A stretch of DNA of 64,000 nt, taken from Sediminibacterium sp. (GTDB lineage: Bacteria > Bacteroidota > Bacteroidia > Chitinophagales > Chitinophagaceae). Within the stretch, counting starts at the first letter, position 1, and the number at the start of each line of letters is the position of its first letter. Of this stretch, positions 35,286 to 43,660 are shown piece after piece. Both the position numbers and the translations under genes were made by a program. The stretch is from contig JAFWCB010000005.1 in assembly GCA_017537025.1 (NCBI GenBank), positions 310,001 through 374,000 on the forward strand, written 5' to 3'. The notes under the pieces are model-generated. The model was not told the DNA's origin and searched no databases. It saw only the letters and a list, made by a program, of their open reading frames with translations.

Positions 35286-36428
35286 ATGAGAAAATTTATT
35301 TTATCATTGTTAATTGTTGTTACAATTAGCAGCTTCACATTTGCACAGTCGATATATTTTCCGGATACCACTTGGCAAACAAAAACAGCTCCCCAACTTA
35401 AACTCAATCAGGTTTTATTAGATAGTGCTGTGAGATTAGCAATTAATAACGAAAACAAAGTAGAAAAGGACCTTAGAATTGCTATACTTAAATCCTACGC
35501 CAATGAGCCCGATTATAAAATAATAGGCCCCACGAAAGAGCGGGGAACTGCAGCCGGAATAATTGTAAAAAACGGATATATAGTTGCACAATGGGGAGAT
35601 ATTAATCGGGTGGATATGACCTTTAGTGCTACTAAAAGTTTTTTGTCTACCACCGCAGGATTAGCGGTGGATAAGGGTTTAATTAAAAGCACGCAGGATT
35701 ATGTTCAAAATTATGTATGGGATGAAACATTCAGAGGGCCACATAATAGCAAAATTACTTGGGATCATTTATTAACCCAATCCTCCGATTGGAGCGGTAC
35801 GCTTTTTGGTTTGCATGATTGGGCCGATCGCCCACCCCGTGAAGGAACGATCGATGATTGGAAAAAAAGAAAATTAAATGAACCAGGTACATTTTATAAG
35901 TACAACGATGTACGTGTAAATATTTTAGCTTATTCCCTTTTGCAGGTTTGGAGAAAACCATTACCACAAGTACTAAAAGAAAAGATCATGGATCCTATCG
36001 GAGCTAGCACAACCTGGCGTTGGTATGGTTATGATAATTCATTTCTAAACATAGATGGTATCATGACACAATCTGTTAGTGGTGGCGGGCATCATGGTGG
36101 CGGCTTATTTATCAGTACCATCGATATGGCTCGTTTTGGCCTACTATTCTTACGCAACGGCAAATGGAATAATCAACAACTAATTTCAGAAAAATGGGTA
36201 AATGCAGTACAACAACCTTCATTGGCCAATAAAGAATATGGTTATTTATGGTGGCTCAACAGTACCGGTAAATGGAAAAACGTATCTCCAACTGTTTATT
36301 ATGCGGCGGGCTATGGAGGTAATTATATTGTAATAGATAAAGAACACGATTTACTTATTGTAACGCGTTGGATAGATGATAGTAAAATAGGAGAATTGGT
36401 GGCGTTAGTTACTAAGTCGATAAATTAA
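35286..36428 (+). CDS. exported serine hydrolase, class C beta-lactamase/PBP4 fold
   Basis: A 380-aa protein with a signal peptide (MRKFILSLLIVVTISSFTFA). Active-site motifs of the serine beta-lactamase-like family are present: TFSATKSF (Ser-x-x-Lys), YKYNDVRVN (Tyr-x-Asn) and a late GGGHHGGGLFIS element in the region of the third motif. Most members are esterases or peptidases acting on cell-wall or D-amino-acid substrates rather than resistance enzymes; nothing here indicates drug resistance. It lies between the MutS-like gene and the YdeI gene with short gaps. Confidence 0.87.
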   Translation: MRKFILSLLIVVTISSFTFAQSIYFPDTTWQTKTAPQLKLNQVLLDSAVRLAINNENKVEKDLRIAILKSYANEPDYKIIGPTKERGTAAGIIVKNGYIVAQWGDINRVDMTFSATKSFLSTTAGLAVDKGLIKSTQDYVQNYVWDETFRGPHNSKITWDHLLTQSSDWSGTLFGLHDWADRPPREGTIDDWKKRKLNEPGTFYKYNDVRVNILAYSLLQVWRKPLPQVLKEKIMDPIGASTTWRWYGYDNSFLNIDGIMTQSVSGGGHHGGGLFISTIDMARFGLLFLRNGKWNNQQLISEKWVNAVQQPSLANKEYGYLWWLNSTGKWKNVSPTVYYAAGYGGNYIVIDKEHDLLIVTRWIDDSKIGELVALVTKSIN

Positions 36429-36443
36429 TATAACAAATCTTGC

Positions 36444-37022
36444 ATGAATCCTAAAGTTGACTTCTTCTTTGCAAAAGCAAAAAAATGGCAGGAAGAATTA
36501 TTGCTACTAAGAGAAATTGCCCTTACAACTGCTTTACCTGAAGAACTAAAATGGGGTTGCCCATGCTATACGTATAATAAATCAAATATTGTTCTCATTC
36601 ATGCATTTAAAGAATATTTTGCTTTACTATTTTTTAAAGGGGCATTATTAAAAGATGATAAAAGAATATTAATCCAGCAAACTGAGAATGTACAATCTGC
36701 CCGACAAATACGCTTCACCAATTCAAAAGAAATAAAAAAATTACAGGCTACTATCAAAGCCTATATTTTTGAAGCGATAGAAGTAGAAAAAGTGGGACTC
36801 AAAGTAGCGTACAAGAAGCCGGCAGCATTTACCATGGCGGATGAGTTTAAAATAGCGCTCACAAAAAACAGTAAACTAAAAAAAGCTTTTGAAGCATTAA
36901 CACCGGGCCGACAAAGAGCATATCTGCTTCATTTCTCACAGCCTAAACTATCACAAACTAGAATAACTCGAGTTGAAAAAGCGATTCCACAAATATTAGC
37001 CGGGAAAGGCTTACAAGACTAG
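36444..37022 (+). CDS. YdeI/OmpD-associated family protein
   Basis: A 192-aa cytoplasmic protein. The N-terminal ~110 residues match the DUF1801/YdeI fold (ALPEELKWGCPCYTYNKSNI, LIHAFKEYFALLFFKGALL), and the C-terminal part has the helical YdeI-type tail (LKKAFEALTPGRQRAYLLHF, then KLSQTRITRVEKAIPQI). The family is widespread and has no firmly established function. It follows the serine hydrolase by 15 bp and is probably in the same transcript. Confidence 0.87.
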   Translation: MNPKVDFFFAKAKKWQEELLLLREIALTTALPEELKWGCPCYTYNKSNIVLIHAFKEYFALLFFKGALLKDDKRILIQQTENVQSARQIRFTNSKEIKKLQATIKAYIFEAIEVEKVGLKVAYKKPAAFTMADEFKIALTKNSKLKKAFEALTPGRQRAYLLHFSQPKLSQTRITRVEKAIPQILAGKGLQD

Positions 37023-37146
37023 TCGTTTATTTGCGTTTACAAACGAATATTGTTATTTCTCCAGTTCTCTGGTTCACAGATCCGCTTATCTTTACTTTGT
37101 TTGTAGCCCTTCCAATTCCCCAAGGGAGGTTTTCCCGAAATTTTAC

Positions 37147-38691
37147 ATGTTGGTTAAATCATTTGGCAGCGCTGTTTACGGCGTTGAAGCTATTACAATT
37201 ACCATAGAAGTAAATGTGAGTATGGGCCAGGGTTATGCCATAGTAGGCCTACCCGATAGTGCTGTAAGAGAAAGCTTGCAGAGAACAGAGAGTGCAATAA
37301 AAAGTAACGAGTATTATATGCCTCGTACGAAAGTAGTGGTAAACTTGGCTCCCGCCGATATTAAGAAAACAGGATCTTCTTTTGATCTACCGATTGCATT
37401 AGGTGTTTTAGGTGCCAGTGAGCAGATCAACGATATTGAAAAAGTTTCCCGCTATATTATTATGGGAGAACTAGGTTTAGATGGTTCTGTACAACCTATC
37501 AAAGGGGCGCTACCTATTGCCATTCAAGCACGCAAAGAGGCTTATGAAGGATTGATATTACCTATTGCTAATGCCCGAGAAGCAGGTATGGTAAATCAAC
37601 TAAAAGTATATGGTGTAGCCCATTTGAGAGAAGTGGTAGATTTCTTTAACGGAGAAAAAAACCTAGAACCTACCATCGTAAATACAAGAGAAGAATTTTA
37701 TGACACGCAAAGTAATTTTGAGTTCGACTTTGAGGAAGTACGTGGACAAGAAAACATAAAACGTGCATTAGAAATTGCAGCTGCAGGTTCGCATAATGCC
37801 ATACTGATCGGACCTCCCGGAGCAGGTAAAACAATGTTAGCAAAAAGACTACCCACTATTCTCCCTCCTTTAAGTTTATCGGAAGCTTTAGAAACCACTA
37901 AAATCCATAGTGTATCCGGCCGCTTACCTGCCAATAGTTCGCTTATTAATAAACGTCCATTTCGTTCACCCCATCATACTATTTCAGATGTAGCCTTGGT
38001 AGGCGGGGGCGGATTCCCCTTACCGGGCGAAATTTCCCTAGCCCATAATGGAGTTTTATTTTTAGATGAGCTACCTGAATTTAAACGCACTGTTTTAGAA
38101 GTTATGCGCCAACCCATGGAAGAAAGAAAAGTAAGTATTTCGAGAGCCAAGATTGCCCTCGATTTTCCGGCCAATTTTATGCTAATCGCTTCTATGAATC
38201 CTTGTCCATGCGGATATTATAACCACCCGGATAAAGAATGTACCTGTGCGCCCGGTATTGTTCAAAAATACCTGAATAAAGTATCCGGTCCTTTGTTAGA
38301 TAGGATAGATTTACATGTAGAAGTAACCCCATCGGCTTTCGCAGAACTTACTAAACAACACAAAGGAGAGCCATCAGCACAGGTAAGAGAGCGTGTAATA
38401 GCAGCAAGAGCCATACAACTCGATAGGTTCTCGGAAGCTACAGGCATTTATGCAAATGCACAAATGACCACTAAAATGTTACAGGAAATTTGTGTATTAG
38501 ACCAGGCATCGGAGCTCTTGCTAAAGCGTGCAATGGAAAAATTAAATTTAAGTGGAAGAGCTTATGATAGAATTTTGAAAGTAAGTAGAACCATTGCCGA
38601 TTTAGCGTCTTCTTCCAATATTAAATCTGAACATTTAGCCGAAGCCATACAATACAGAAGTTTGGATAGAGAAGGATGGGGAGGGTTTTAA
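37147..38691 (+). CDS. comM: YifB/ComM-family Mg-chelatase-like AAA+ ATPase
   Basis: ComM is a hexameric helicase that promotes branch migration during natural transformation and recombination. The 514-aa protein has an N-terminal Lon-protease-like domain (MLVKSFGSAVYGVEAITITI), the AAA+ core with Walker A (LIGPPGAGKTMLAKRLP), the RPFRSPHHTISDVALVGGG element, Walker B (GVLFLDELPEF), a CPCGYYNHPDKECTC zinc-finger-like loop, and a C-terminal helical domain. Its last 59 bp are repeated at 39472-39530 beyond a RAYT unit. Acinetobacter resistance islands also use comM as an integration site, although within the gene and by another mechanism. Confidence 0.94.
   Translation: MLVKSFGSAVYGVEAITITIEVNVSMGQGYAIVGLPDSAVRESLQRTESAIKSNEYYMPRTKVVVNLAPADIKKTGSSFDLPIALGVLGASEQINDIEKVSRYIIMGELGLDGSVQPIKGALPIAIQARKEAYEGLILPIANAREAGMVNQLKVYGVAHLREVVDFFNGEKNLEPTIVNTREEFYDTQSNFEFDFEEVRGQENIKRALEIAAAGSHNAILIGPPGAGKTMLAKRLPTILPPLSLSEALETTKIHSVSGRLPANSSLINKRPFRSPHHTISDVALVGGGGFPLPGEISLAHNGVLFLDELPEFKRTVLEVMRQPMEERKVSISRAKIALDFPANFMLIASMNPCPCGYYNHPDKECTCAPGIVQKYLNKVSGPLLDRIDLHVEVTPSAFAELTKQHKGEPSAQVRERVIAARAIQLDRFSEATGIYANAQMTTKMLQEICVLDQASELLLKRAMEKLNLSGRAYDRILKVSRTIADLASSSNIKSEHLAEAIQYRSLDREGWGGF
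38632..38690 (+). repeat. 59-bp direct repeat, copy 1 (3' end of comM)
   Basis: This copy encodes the last residues of ComM (HLAEAIQYRSLDREGWGGF). It is repeated at 39472-39530 with a single difference (C at 38655, T at 39495), synonymous in the ComM frame. Confidence 0.97.
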
Positions 38692-38708
38692 AAAATTTTA
38701 AGCCGGCT

Positions 38709-38742
38709 AACTTTTGGAAAGTTTGGGAACTTTCCAAAAGTT
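38709..38742. repeat. left REP-like palindrome of the RAYT unit
   Basis: A perfect 15-bp stem (AACTTTTGGAAAGTT at 38709-38723 and its complement at 38728-38742) around TGGG. It matches the right palindrome almost exactly. It could also terminate comM transcription. Confidence 0.93.
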
Positions 38743-38812
38743 CACTGTAGCAGCATTGATCAGTTTAGCAGCATCCCGCTCATATACCTTCAACAAGCTA
38801 ACAAAAAATCTC

Positions 38813-39424
38813 ATGTTACTTCCAAGTCAATTCTACCATCTTTATAACCATGCCAATGGAAGCGAAGATTTATTTAGAGAAGAAAAGAACTATCATTTCT
38901 TTCTTGAAAAAGTAGGAAAATACCTGAGTCCTTACATGAAAATCTATGCCTATTGCCTCATGCCAAATCATTTCCATTTGGTTATTAGAATAAAAGAAGA
39001 AAAGGAGTTATGCGAGATGTTGTCCAAATCAAGTAGTTTTAAAAAATTGAGCGAAACAGATCAGATTAAATACATGTATAATAAAATCAGTAAATCTCTT
39101 TCCAATCTTTTCAGTAGCTATACACAATCCTATAACAGAATCTACCAACGTAGAGGTAGTTTATTCATGCCTAACTTTAAAACAAATGATATAGAAGATG
39201 ATCTGGCTTTTTGTGCCATTACACATTACATACATGCTAATCCGGTGCATCATGGTTTTGTAAAAGATATTAGAGAATGGAGATTTTCTTCATTTAAGGC
39301 ATTGCACTCTGATAAACTTACGAGACTTGAACGGGATTATGTTTTGAACATATTTGGAAACAAACAGGCCTTCCTAAACTATCATGACAAACCTATTGAC
39401 CGCAAGTACAAATGGCATGAGTAA
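38813..39424 (+). CDS. REP-associated tyrosine transposase (RAYT, Y1/HUH family)
   Basis: A 203-aa single-strand DNA nuclease-transposase related to IS200/IS605 TnpA. It shows FYHLYNHANGSEDLF near the start, the metal-binding HUH motif in CLMPNHFHLVIR (His53, His55), YQRRGSLFMPNFK and a catalytic-tyrosine region (ITHYIHANPVHHGFV, Tyr139 likely). RAYTs act on REP palindromes rather than moving as classical insertion sequences. The frame stays open upstream to a TTG inside the left palindrome, but the ATG at 38813 matches family starts. Both palindromes that would be its substrates flank it. Confidence 0.92.
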   Translation: MLLPSQFYHLYNHANGSEDLFREEKNYHFFLEKVGKYLSPYMKIYAYCLMPNHFHLVIRIKEEKELCEMLSKSSSFKKLSETDQIKYMYNKISKSLSNLFSSYTQSYNRIYQRRGSLFMPNFKTNDIEDDLAFCAITHYIHANPVHHGFVKDIREWRFSSFKALHSDKLTRLERDYVLNIFGNKQAFLNYHDKPIDRKYKWHE

Positions 39425-39433
39425 TTTTATGTA

Positions 39434-39469
39434 AAACTTTTGGAAAGTTTCGAAACTTTCCAAAAGTTT
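39434..39469. repeat. right REP-like palindrome of the RAYT unit
   Basis: A perfect 36-bp palindrome: AAACTTTTGGAAAGTTT (39434-39450), CG, and its exact complement (39453-39469). It shares the CTTTTGGAAAGTT arm with the left palindrome. Confidence 0.95.
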
Positions 39470-39471
39470 CG

Positions 39472-39530
39472 CATTTAGCCGAAGCCATACAATATAGAAG
39501 TTTGGATAGAGAAGGATGGGGAGGGTTTTA
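39472..39530 (+). repeat. 59-bp direct repeat, copy 2
   Basis: A non-coding copy of the comM 3' end attached to the 3' end of the CoA-binding gene, with one difference from copy 1. Its last three bases (39528-39530) hold that gene's stop codon. Confidence 0.97.
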
Positions 39531-39887
39531 GTACTGCCCTGTGCTCAACAGTACCAATGTACATGCTTCTAAAGCTTGAATCCCTTTTCCTTGTGCAAGT
39601 TGCTCTAATTCCTCGTTCTCAGCCCCGGGATTAAAAATAATACGCTTAGGTTTCAAAGAAAATATATAATCGTAATAGTCTTTCTGTGCGGTTGGGTTTA
39701 TATATAGCGTAACGGTATCAACATCGTCGATAGGACTATGTTCTGTAATAATTTCTGTATCGCCAACTTTTGATGCTCTTCTTCCTATCGCAATTACCGG
39801 ATGTTGATGAGATCGCAATCGCTGTACAGCCAAATAGCTATACCGCTCAGGATTATCAGAGGCACCAAGTACCACTGTTTTTTTCAT
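39528..39887 (-). CDS. CoA-binding domain protein (YccU-like)
   Basis: A 119-aa protein consisting of a single Rossmann-like CoA-binding domain: MKKTVVLGASDNPERYSYLA, HPVIAIGRRASKVGD and VDTVTLYINPTAQKDYYDYI, ending in ALEACTLVLLSTGQY. Stand-alone versions such as YccU bind CoA, but their cellular role is unclear. Its start overlaps the CDGSH gene's stop by one base (ATGA), so both are in one operon. Its stop codon is inside repeat copy 2. Confidence 0.9.
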   Translation of the reverse strand: MKKTVVLGASDNPERYSYLAVQRLRSHQHPVIAIGRRASKVGDTEIITEHSPIDDVDTVTLYINPTAQKDYYDYIFSLKPKRIIFNPGAENEELEQLAQGKGIQALEACTLVLLSTGQY

Positions 39888-40318
39888 CAGTCTTTAAATT
39901 CAATTTTTTTATGTGCCCCGTCACAATATGGCTTATTTGCAGAGGCACCACACCTACATAAAGCAGTAACCCCTTCGCGTATTTCTACCGATCCATCAGG
40001 TTTGGTTACGGCACAACTTGTTTGAACTAAAATAGGGCCATTGGGCTTAATGTGTATGGCAACAGGTTCTTTAGTAGTTTCTTGATTATTCATATTATTT
40101 TCTATTGAAGAGAGAATTGATAAGGCGCCACTCGGACATTTTTTTACTTGCGCAACGATCGCATCCAAAGAAGCTCCTTCCATATTCACCCAGGGTTTTT
40201 TGAATGGATCAAACACCTCTCGCAAATCCGTCCAGCAGATTTTACTATGAATACATTGTTCGGGTTTCCAAACAACGGTAACTTCATCTCGGTTATACTT
40301 AAAAGTCTTTAGTGGCAT
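39887..40318 (-). CDS. iron-sulfur protein: Fer4_19 (mono-cluster) fused to CDGSH domain
   Basis: A 143-aa protein with an N-terminal divergent ferredoxin-like domain (WKPEQCIHSKICWTDLREVF and KKCPSGALS) and a C-terminal CDGSH-type motif binding a 2Fe-2S cluster through three Cys and one His (CRCGASANKPYCDGAH). This fusion occurs in many bacteria. Such proteins are thought to store or pass iron-sulfur clusters or electrons. The ATG at 40318 is chosen over a start six codons upstream. The gene lies downstream of a metal-related TonB receptor operon. Confidence 0.9.
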   Translation of the reverse strand: MPLKTFKYNRDEVTVVWKPEQCIHSKICWTDLREVFDPFKKPWVNMEGASLDAIVAQVKKCPSGALSILSSIENNMNNQETTKEPVAIHIKPNGPILVQTSCAVTKPDGSVEIREGVTALCRCGASANKPYCDGAHKKIEFKD

Positions 40319-40325
40319 CTTGCCA

Positions 40326-40333
40326 TAAAGATA
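40326..40333 (-). promoter_or_regulatory. possible -7 element of the CDGSH gene
   Basis: The minus strand reads TATCTTTA, then 7 nt, then the ATG. It is a member of the TAYCTTT(G/A) class seen close to start codons here. Confidence 0.4.
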
Positions 40334-40353
40334 CAACTAATAAATATCTTGAA

Positions 40354-40821
40354 CTATTGTACTATTTTCCCAATGGCTGTAAGTAACTCTCTGGCAGACA
40401 AATAACCACCGGCATTATCTATAACTGATAAATCGGAGCGTAGAAAACTCGTGGATGGATATCCCATTTCCTGCTGGGACATTCCTAATGCAAAAAGTAC
40501 TTCATGATACCCGGTTCCCTTACCGGTTGGTACAAATACAAATTTTTTACCCCTAAAATAAATATCCGTTTGCTGCTCCCCATTAAATGAAATAACATAA
40601 AACTGTTTGTTCAATACCTCTATTAGTTTTTTATTTCGAAAAGAAGTATACCGCATTTGTTTACAATACACACACCAATCTGCATACATAAAAACTAGTA
40701 CAGGCCTGGGTTGCGAACGTTGTAAGCTATCGAGTTGCTCAATCTTATACTGTTGTAACTGTGCCTGAACAAATACGGTTATAAAAAGAAAAAAGATCGA
40801 TATGCTGATTTTATACAACAT
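40354..40821 (-). CDS. exported thioredoxin-like protein
   Basis: A 155-aa periplasmic thioredoxin-fold protein with a signal peptide (MLYKISISIFFLFITVFVQA). The redox motif is ADWCVYCKQM (Cys-Val-Tyr-Cys), and a cis-Pro region is seen in MGYPSTSFLRSD. It probably reduces or shuffles disulfides, or carries a DsbD-like electron role, in the periplasm. It starts 4 bp after the TonB-receptor stop on the same strand, so the pair forms an operon. A role in metal or cofactor maturation is possible. Confidence 0.85.
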   Translation of the reverse strand: MLYKISISIFFLFITVFVQAQLQQYKIEQLDSLQRSQPRPVLVFMYADWCVYCKQMRYTSFRNKKLIEVLNKQFYVISFNGEQQTDIYFRGKKFVFVPTGKGTGYHEVLFALGMSQQEMGYPSTSFLRSDLSVIDNAGGYLSARELLTAIGKIVQ

Positions 40822-40825
40822 GAAA

Positions 40826-42895
40826 TTATCGTATATGTATCCGCAAACCTACAAAAAAACGAATACCCTGATTGGGAGCATATACATAATTTGGATCAAA
40901 ACTTAGCGCATAAGGATTATCGGAAGTAGCCAGAATTTGTCCATTAGCCCCATATTGTACCTGCTTATCAAAAGGATCATGCGTACGAGCAATCAAAAAA
41001 GGCAAGCCATTACCCGGTAAATAATTCAATAGATTTTTCACACCGCCATATATCTCTACACCCTTCAGTCGATGCCATCGTACTTGTATATTTTGTATAC
41101 TCCACCAGGGGCTCATTTCTGGTCGCGGATCTAATGCCCCTAGTAATGGTAAACGCATAGGACTATAGATATTCCCGGTATAATCAATATCCAAATGTTG
41201 TACAGGAAGCGTATAAGAAACAGTCCAGGTACCGGTAAATCTCTCCGTTAATATTTGCTGTTCTTTTATACCATTCTCCACAACACTTACATCCATATAG
41301 GTAGCTCCAACTCCGAGTTTCCATCTACCTGCCGTGCGATAATCAGTATTAATGGATACGCCTTTACTTTCAGCGAATCCATGCAAGTTTTGATATATAA
41401 TCTGATTAGGATCAGTATCAAAGTCGCCTATGATTCTATTATTAAAGTAGGTATAGAAAGAAGTAATATCCAGATTACACGTAGAGCCGTCTTTCCCAAA
41501 CCAACGTTTCGTGTAATTAAGATTAATATTGTAGGATCGTTCCGGTTTTAAATCTTCTTTTATCACTACGGTTCTGGCACCGGTTAAAGCCGCATGATCT
41601 TCAGTAAATAAATTCACAACTCTAAAGCCGGTACCGGCATTCAATCTTATAAAGCTATTATCATTGATCGTGTATTTGTAAGCAATACGAGGGGTATAAA
41701 TATTTCCGTGTGCAGAATTATAGTCATACCGAAAGCCTACTAGTAGTTTATGCTTATCGGAAAAACGAATTTCATCTTGTATAAAAATACCCGGTAAACT
41801 AATTTTTTGTGGATTCGTACCCCACTTATCAGGTGCCGGTGATCCTGTGGCGGGTGTATTATCGTTATAATGCGTATACCTAAAAGCGGTTCCTGCCAAG
41901 AGATCGTGTTTTGCTATGGTTTTATCCCAAGTAAGTTGCGCAAAGCCGATTTGCTGATTAGCAATATAAGAACTGTTACCATACCTACTATCCTGCTCGT
42001 GTCGGTTATAAGAGAAAGACAATAAAATTTTCTCTTTAGTAGGAAGCTGATAATTACCAATTAACTCTACTCTACGGGTATAAATACTCTCACCATATAC
42101 GATATCCGTTCCCCTAAATTTTTCGTTCCAATTCATATCTCCACCCCATCTGTTTTCATAAAAATACCTACCGGCAACGCTTGCTATCCGCGATTCTCTA
42201 CGTTTAAAATTCCATTTTTGAAAAACAGAAAAACGATTTTGTAAACTGATATCGGTAAAACCATCATTATTATTATCGATACGATTATTGAATCCGAAAT
42301 AATGCAGTCCAGTTAATATGGTTGTTTTTTTTCCTATACTGTTCGTAAAACCTATATCGATATTAAACTCACCCCAACTTGTGCTCATCATTTCTGCACT
42401 AACCCTATTAGATAACGTTGGTTTTTTTGTAATGATATTTATCAAGCCGCCTACCGCTTCACTACCATAAAGAGAAGAAGCAGGTCCCTTTACAATTTCT
42501 ATTCTTTCCACAAAGGCATTTGGAATACCCGATAAGCCATACACCGTACTTAAACTACTCACCATTGGCATACCATCAATCAATACCATGGTATACGCAC
42601 CGGGTAAACCATTGATACGAATATCTCCTGTATTGCAGACATTACAGTTAAGCTGGGGTCTTACGCCATTTATCTGCTGCATGGCATCAAAAATATTAGA
42701 TGTAGGGTTCTTACGAAAAAAAGCAGCACTGTATAGTTCAACGGCTACCGGACTTTCCGATCTTTTTACCTCCTTCAACGTGCCTGTTACCACTACATCT
42801 GCAGAAACTCCGGCCATCATCGTATCCTGTTGCGCAAAACCATATTCCGGTATGCCCGATAGCCACACTAATACATATAATAACCGTTGTTTCAT
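40826..42895 (-). CDS. TonB-dependent outer-membrane receptor, probably metal-related
   Basis: A 689-aa receptor with a signal peptide, a plug domain (SADVVVTGTLKEVKR, NGLPGAYTMVLIDGMPMVSS, VKGPASSLYGSEAVGGLINI) and a 22-strand-type barrel ending in FFVGLRIHIR. The plug contains a conspicuous Cys-x-x-Cys (NCNVCNTGDIRINGL) that could bind a metal or form a disulfide. It is divergent from a DtxR/MntR-family regulator with a DtxR-like palindrome between them, so it is probably repressed by Fe or Mn sufficiency. Substrate unknown; a metal chelate, haem or cobalamin is possible. Confidence 0.9.
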   Translation of the reverse strand: MKQRLLYVLVWLSGIPEYGFAQQDTMMAGVSADVVVTGTLKEVKRSESPVAVELYSAAFFRKNPTSNIFDAMQQINGVRPQLNCNVCNTGDIRINGLPGAYTMVLIDGMPMVSSLSTVYGLSGIPNAFVERIEIVKGPASSLYGSEAVGGLINIITKKPTLSNRVSAEMMSTSWGEFNIDIGFTNSIGKKTTILTGLHYFGFNNRIDNNNDGFTDISLQNRFSVFQKWNFKRRESRIASVAGRYFYENRWGGDMNWNEKFRGTDIVYGESIYTRRVELIGNYQLPTKEKILLSFSYNRHEQDSRYGNSSYIANQQIGFAQLTWDKTIAKHDLLAGTAFRYTHYNDNTPATGSPAPDKWGTNPQKISLPGIFIQDEIRFSDKHKLLVGFRYDYNSAHGNIYTPRIAYKYTINDNSFIRLNAGTGFRVVNLFTEDHAALTGARTVVIKEDLKPERSYNINLNYTKRWFGKDGSTCNLDITSFYTYFNNRIIGDFDTDPNQIIYQNLHGFAESKGVSINTDYRTAGRWKLGVGATYMDVSVVENGIKEQQILTERFTGTWTVSYTLPVQHLDIDYTGNIYSPMRLPLLGALDPRPEMSPWWSIQNIQVRWHRLKGVEIYGGVKNLLNYLPGNGLPFLIARTHDPFDKQVQYGANGQILATSDNPYALSFDPNYVYAPNQGIRFFVGLRIHIR

Positions 42896-42920
42896 AATGT
42901 TATATCCGCAAAAATATAAA

Positions 42921-42938
42921 TGTTAGATTAACCTAACA
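42921..42938. promoter_or_regulatory. DtxR/MntR-like operator
   Basis: TGTTAGATTAACCTAACA is an 18-bp inverted repeat with one mismatched pair. It resembles the DtxR/IdeR/MntR operator core (TTAGGTTA-TAACCTAA type). It sits between the divergent start codons of the TonB receptor and the regulator, placed to control both. Confidence 0.7.
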
Positions 42939-42971
42939 AATTTAATTCGATATTTTGCTTAATATTGGCCT

Positions 42972-43649
42972 ATGTTATCATTTACGGAAGAGAATTATAT
43001 AAAGGCATTATTTCAGCTCACGCTGGAAGATGGCAGCAAAAAAGAGGCCGGCACCAATGAACTAGCACAGCATTTAAACCTAAAACCGGCCACGGTAAAT
43101 GATATGCTTAAGAAATTAAAAGAAAAGAAACTAATTCATTACGAACGATATGGGAAATCATCCCTTACCAAAGAAGGAAGAAAATGGGCGATAGATATTG
43201 TGAGGAAACACCGCCTATGGGAAACTTTTCTATTCGAAAAATTAGGATTTAGTTGGGATGAAGTACATGAAGTAGCGGAACAACTGGAACATATTCAATC
43301 AAGAAAACTCATTGATAGGCTCGACCAATTTCTCAACTATCCGGCTATCGATCCACACGGGGATAGTATTCCGAATGCAAAAGGTGAGATCATTACATTA
43401 AGTAAAAAAACATTATTAGAAGAAGAGGTGGGTCATCAATGCAAAGTAGTGGGTGTAAAAGATAATTCGCCTACCTTTTTACAATATGCCGATCGAATTG
43501 GTATTTCACTTAATCAATTGGTTAAAGTAAAGGCCAAGCAAGCATATGATGACCTGATTGAAATAGAAGTAAACGGGAAAAAAAGCAGCATCAGCCCAAA
43601 GTTTGCTGAAAATATCATTATTGTTTGTAATGAATGTGGAAAGAAATAA
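42972..43649 (+). CDS. DtxR/MntR-family metal-dependent transcriptional regulator
   Basis: A 225-aa repressor activated by Fe(II) or Mn(II). It has an N-terminal winged helix (FTEENYIKALFQL, then LAQHLNLKPATVNDMLKKLK), a dimerisation/metal-binding domain (LWETFLFEKLGFSWDEVHEV, AEQLEHIQSRKLIDRLDQF) and a C-terminal FeoA/SH3-like domain (LNQLVKVKAKQAYDDLIEIE). The tail ends in CNECGKK, a Cys-x-x-Cys unusual for the family core. A matching palindrome lies just upstream, so autoregulation and control of the divergent receptor are likely. Confidence 0.92.
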   Translation: MLSFTEENYIKALFQLTLEDGSKKEAGTNELAQHLNLKPATVNDMLKKLKEKKLIHYERYGKSSLTKEGRKWAIDIVRKHRLWETFLFEKLGFSWDEVHEVAEQLEHIQSRKLIDRLDQFLNYPAIDPHGDSIPNAKGEIITLSKKTLLEEEVGHQCKVVGVKDNSPTFLQYADRIGISLNQLVKVKAKQAYDDLIEIEVNGKKSSISPKFAENIIIVCNECGKK

Positions 43650-43660
43650 AATCGATTATA

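Larger units (their letters stand above)
38691..39471 (+). mobile_element. RAYT unit inserted at the comM 3' end
   Basis: This 781-bp segment lies between the two 59-bp repeats. It contains a palindrome, a REP-associated tyrosine transposase gene and a second, nearly identical palindrome. The repeats mean the original convergent junction of comM and the CoA-binding gene was duplicated, so both genes keep intact 3' ends. In copy 2 the ancestral comM TAG would overlap the convergent stop (TTAG), the arrangement seen at many other junctions here. Confidence 0.88.

Noticed and set aside
38714-38812. Longer N-terminus of the RAYT protein
   Set aside because: The frame is open from a TTG, but that start lies inside the left palindrome and the extra residues do not resemble RAYT proteins. 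The ATG at 38813 fits the family.
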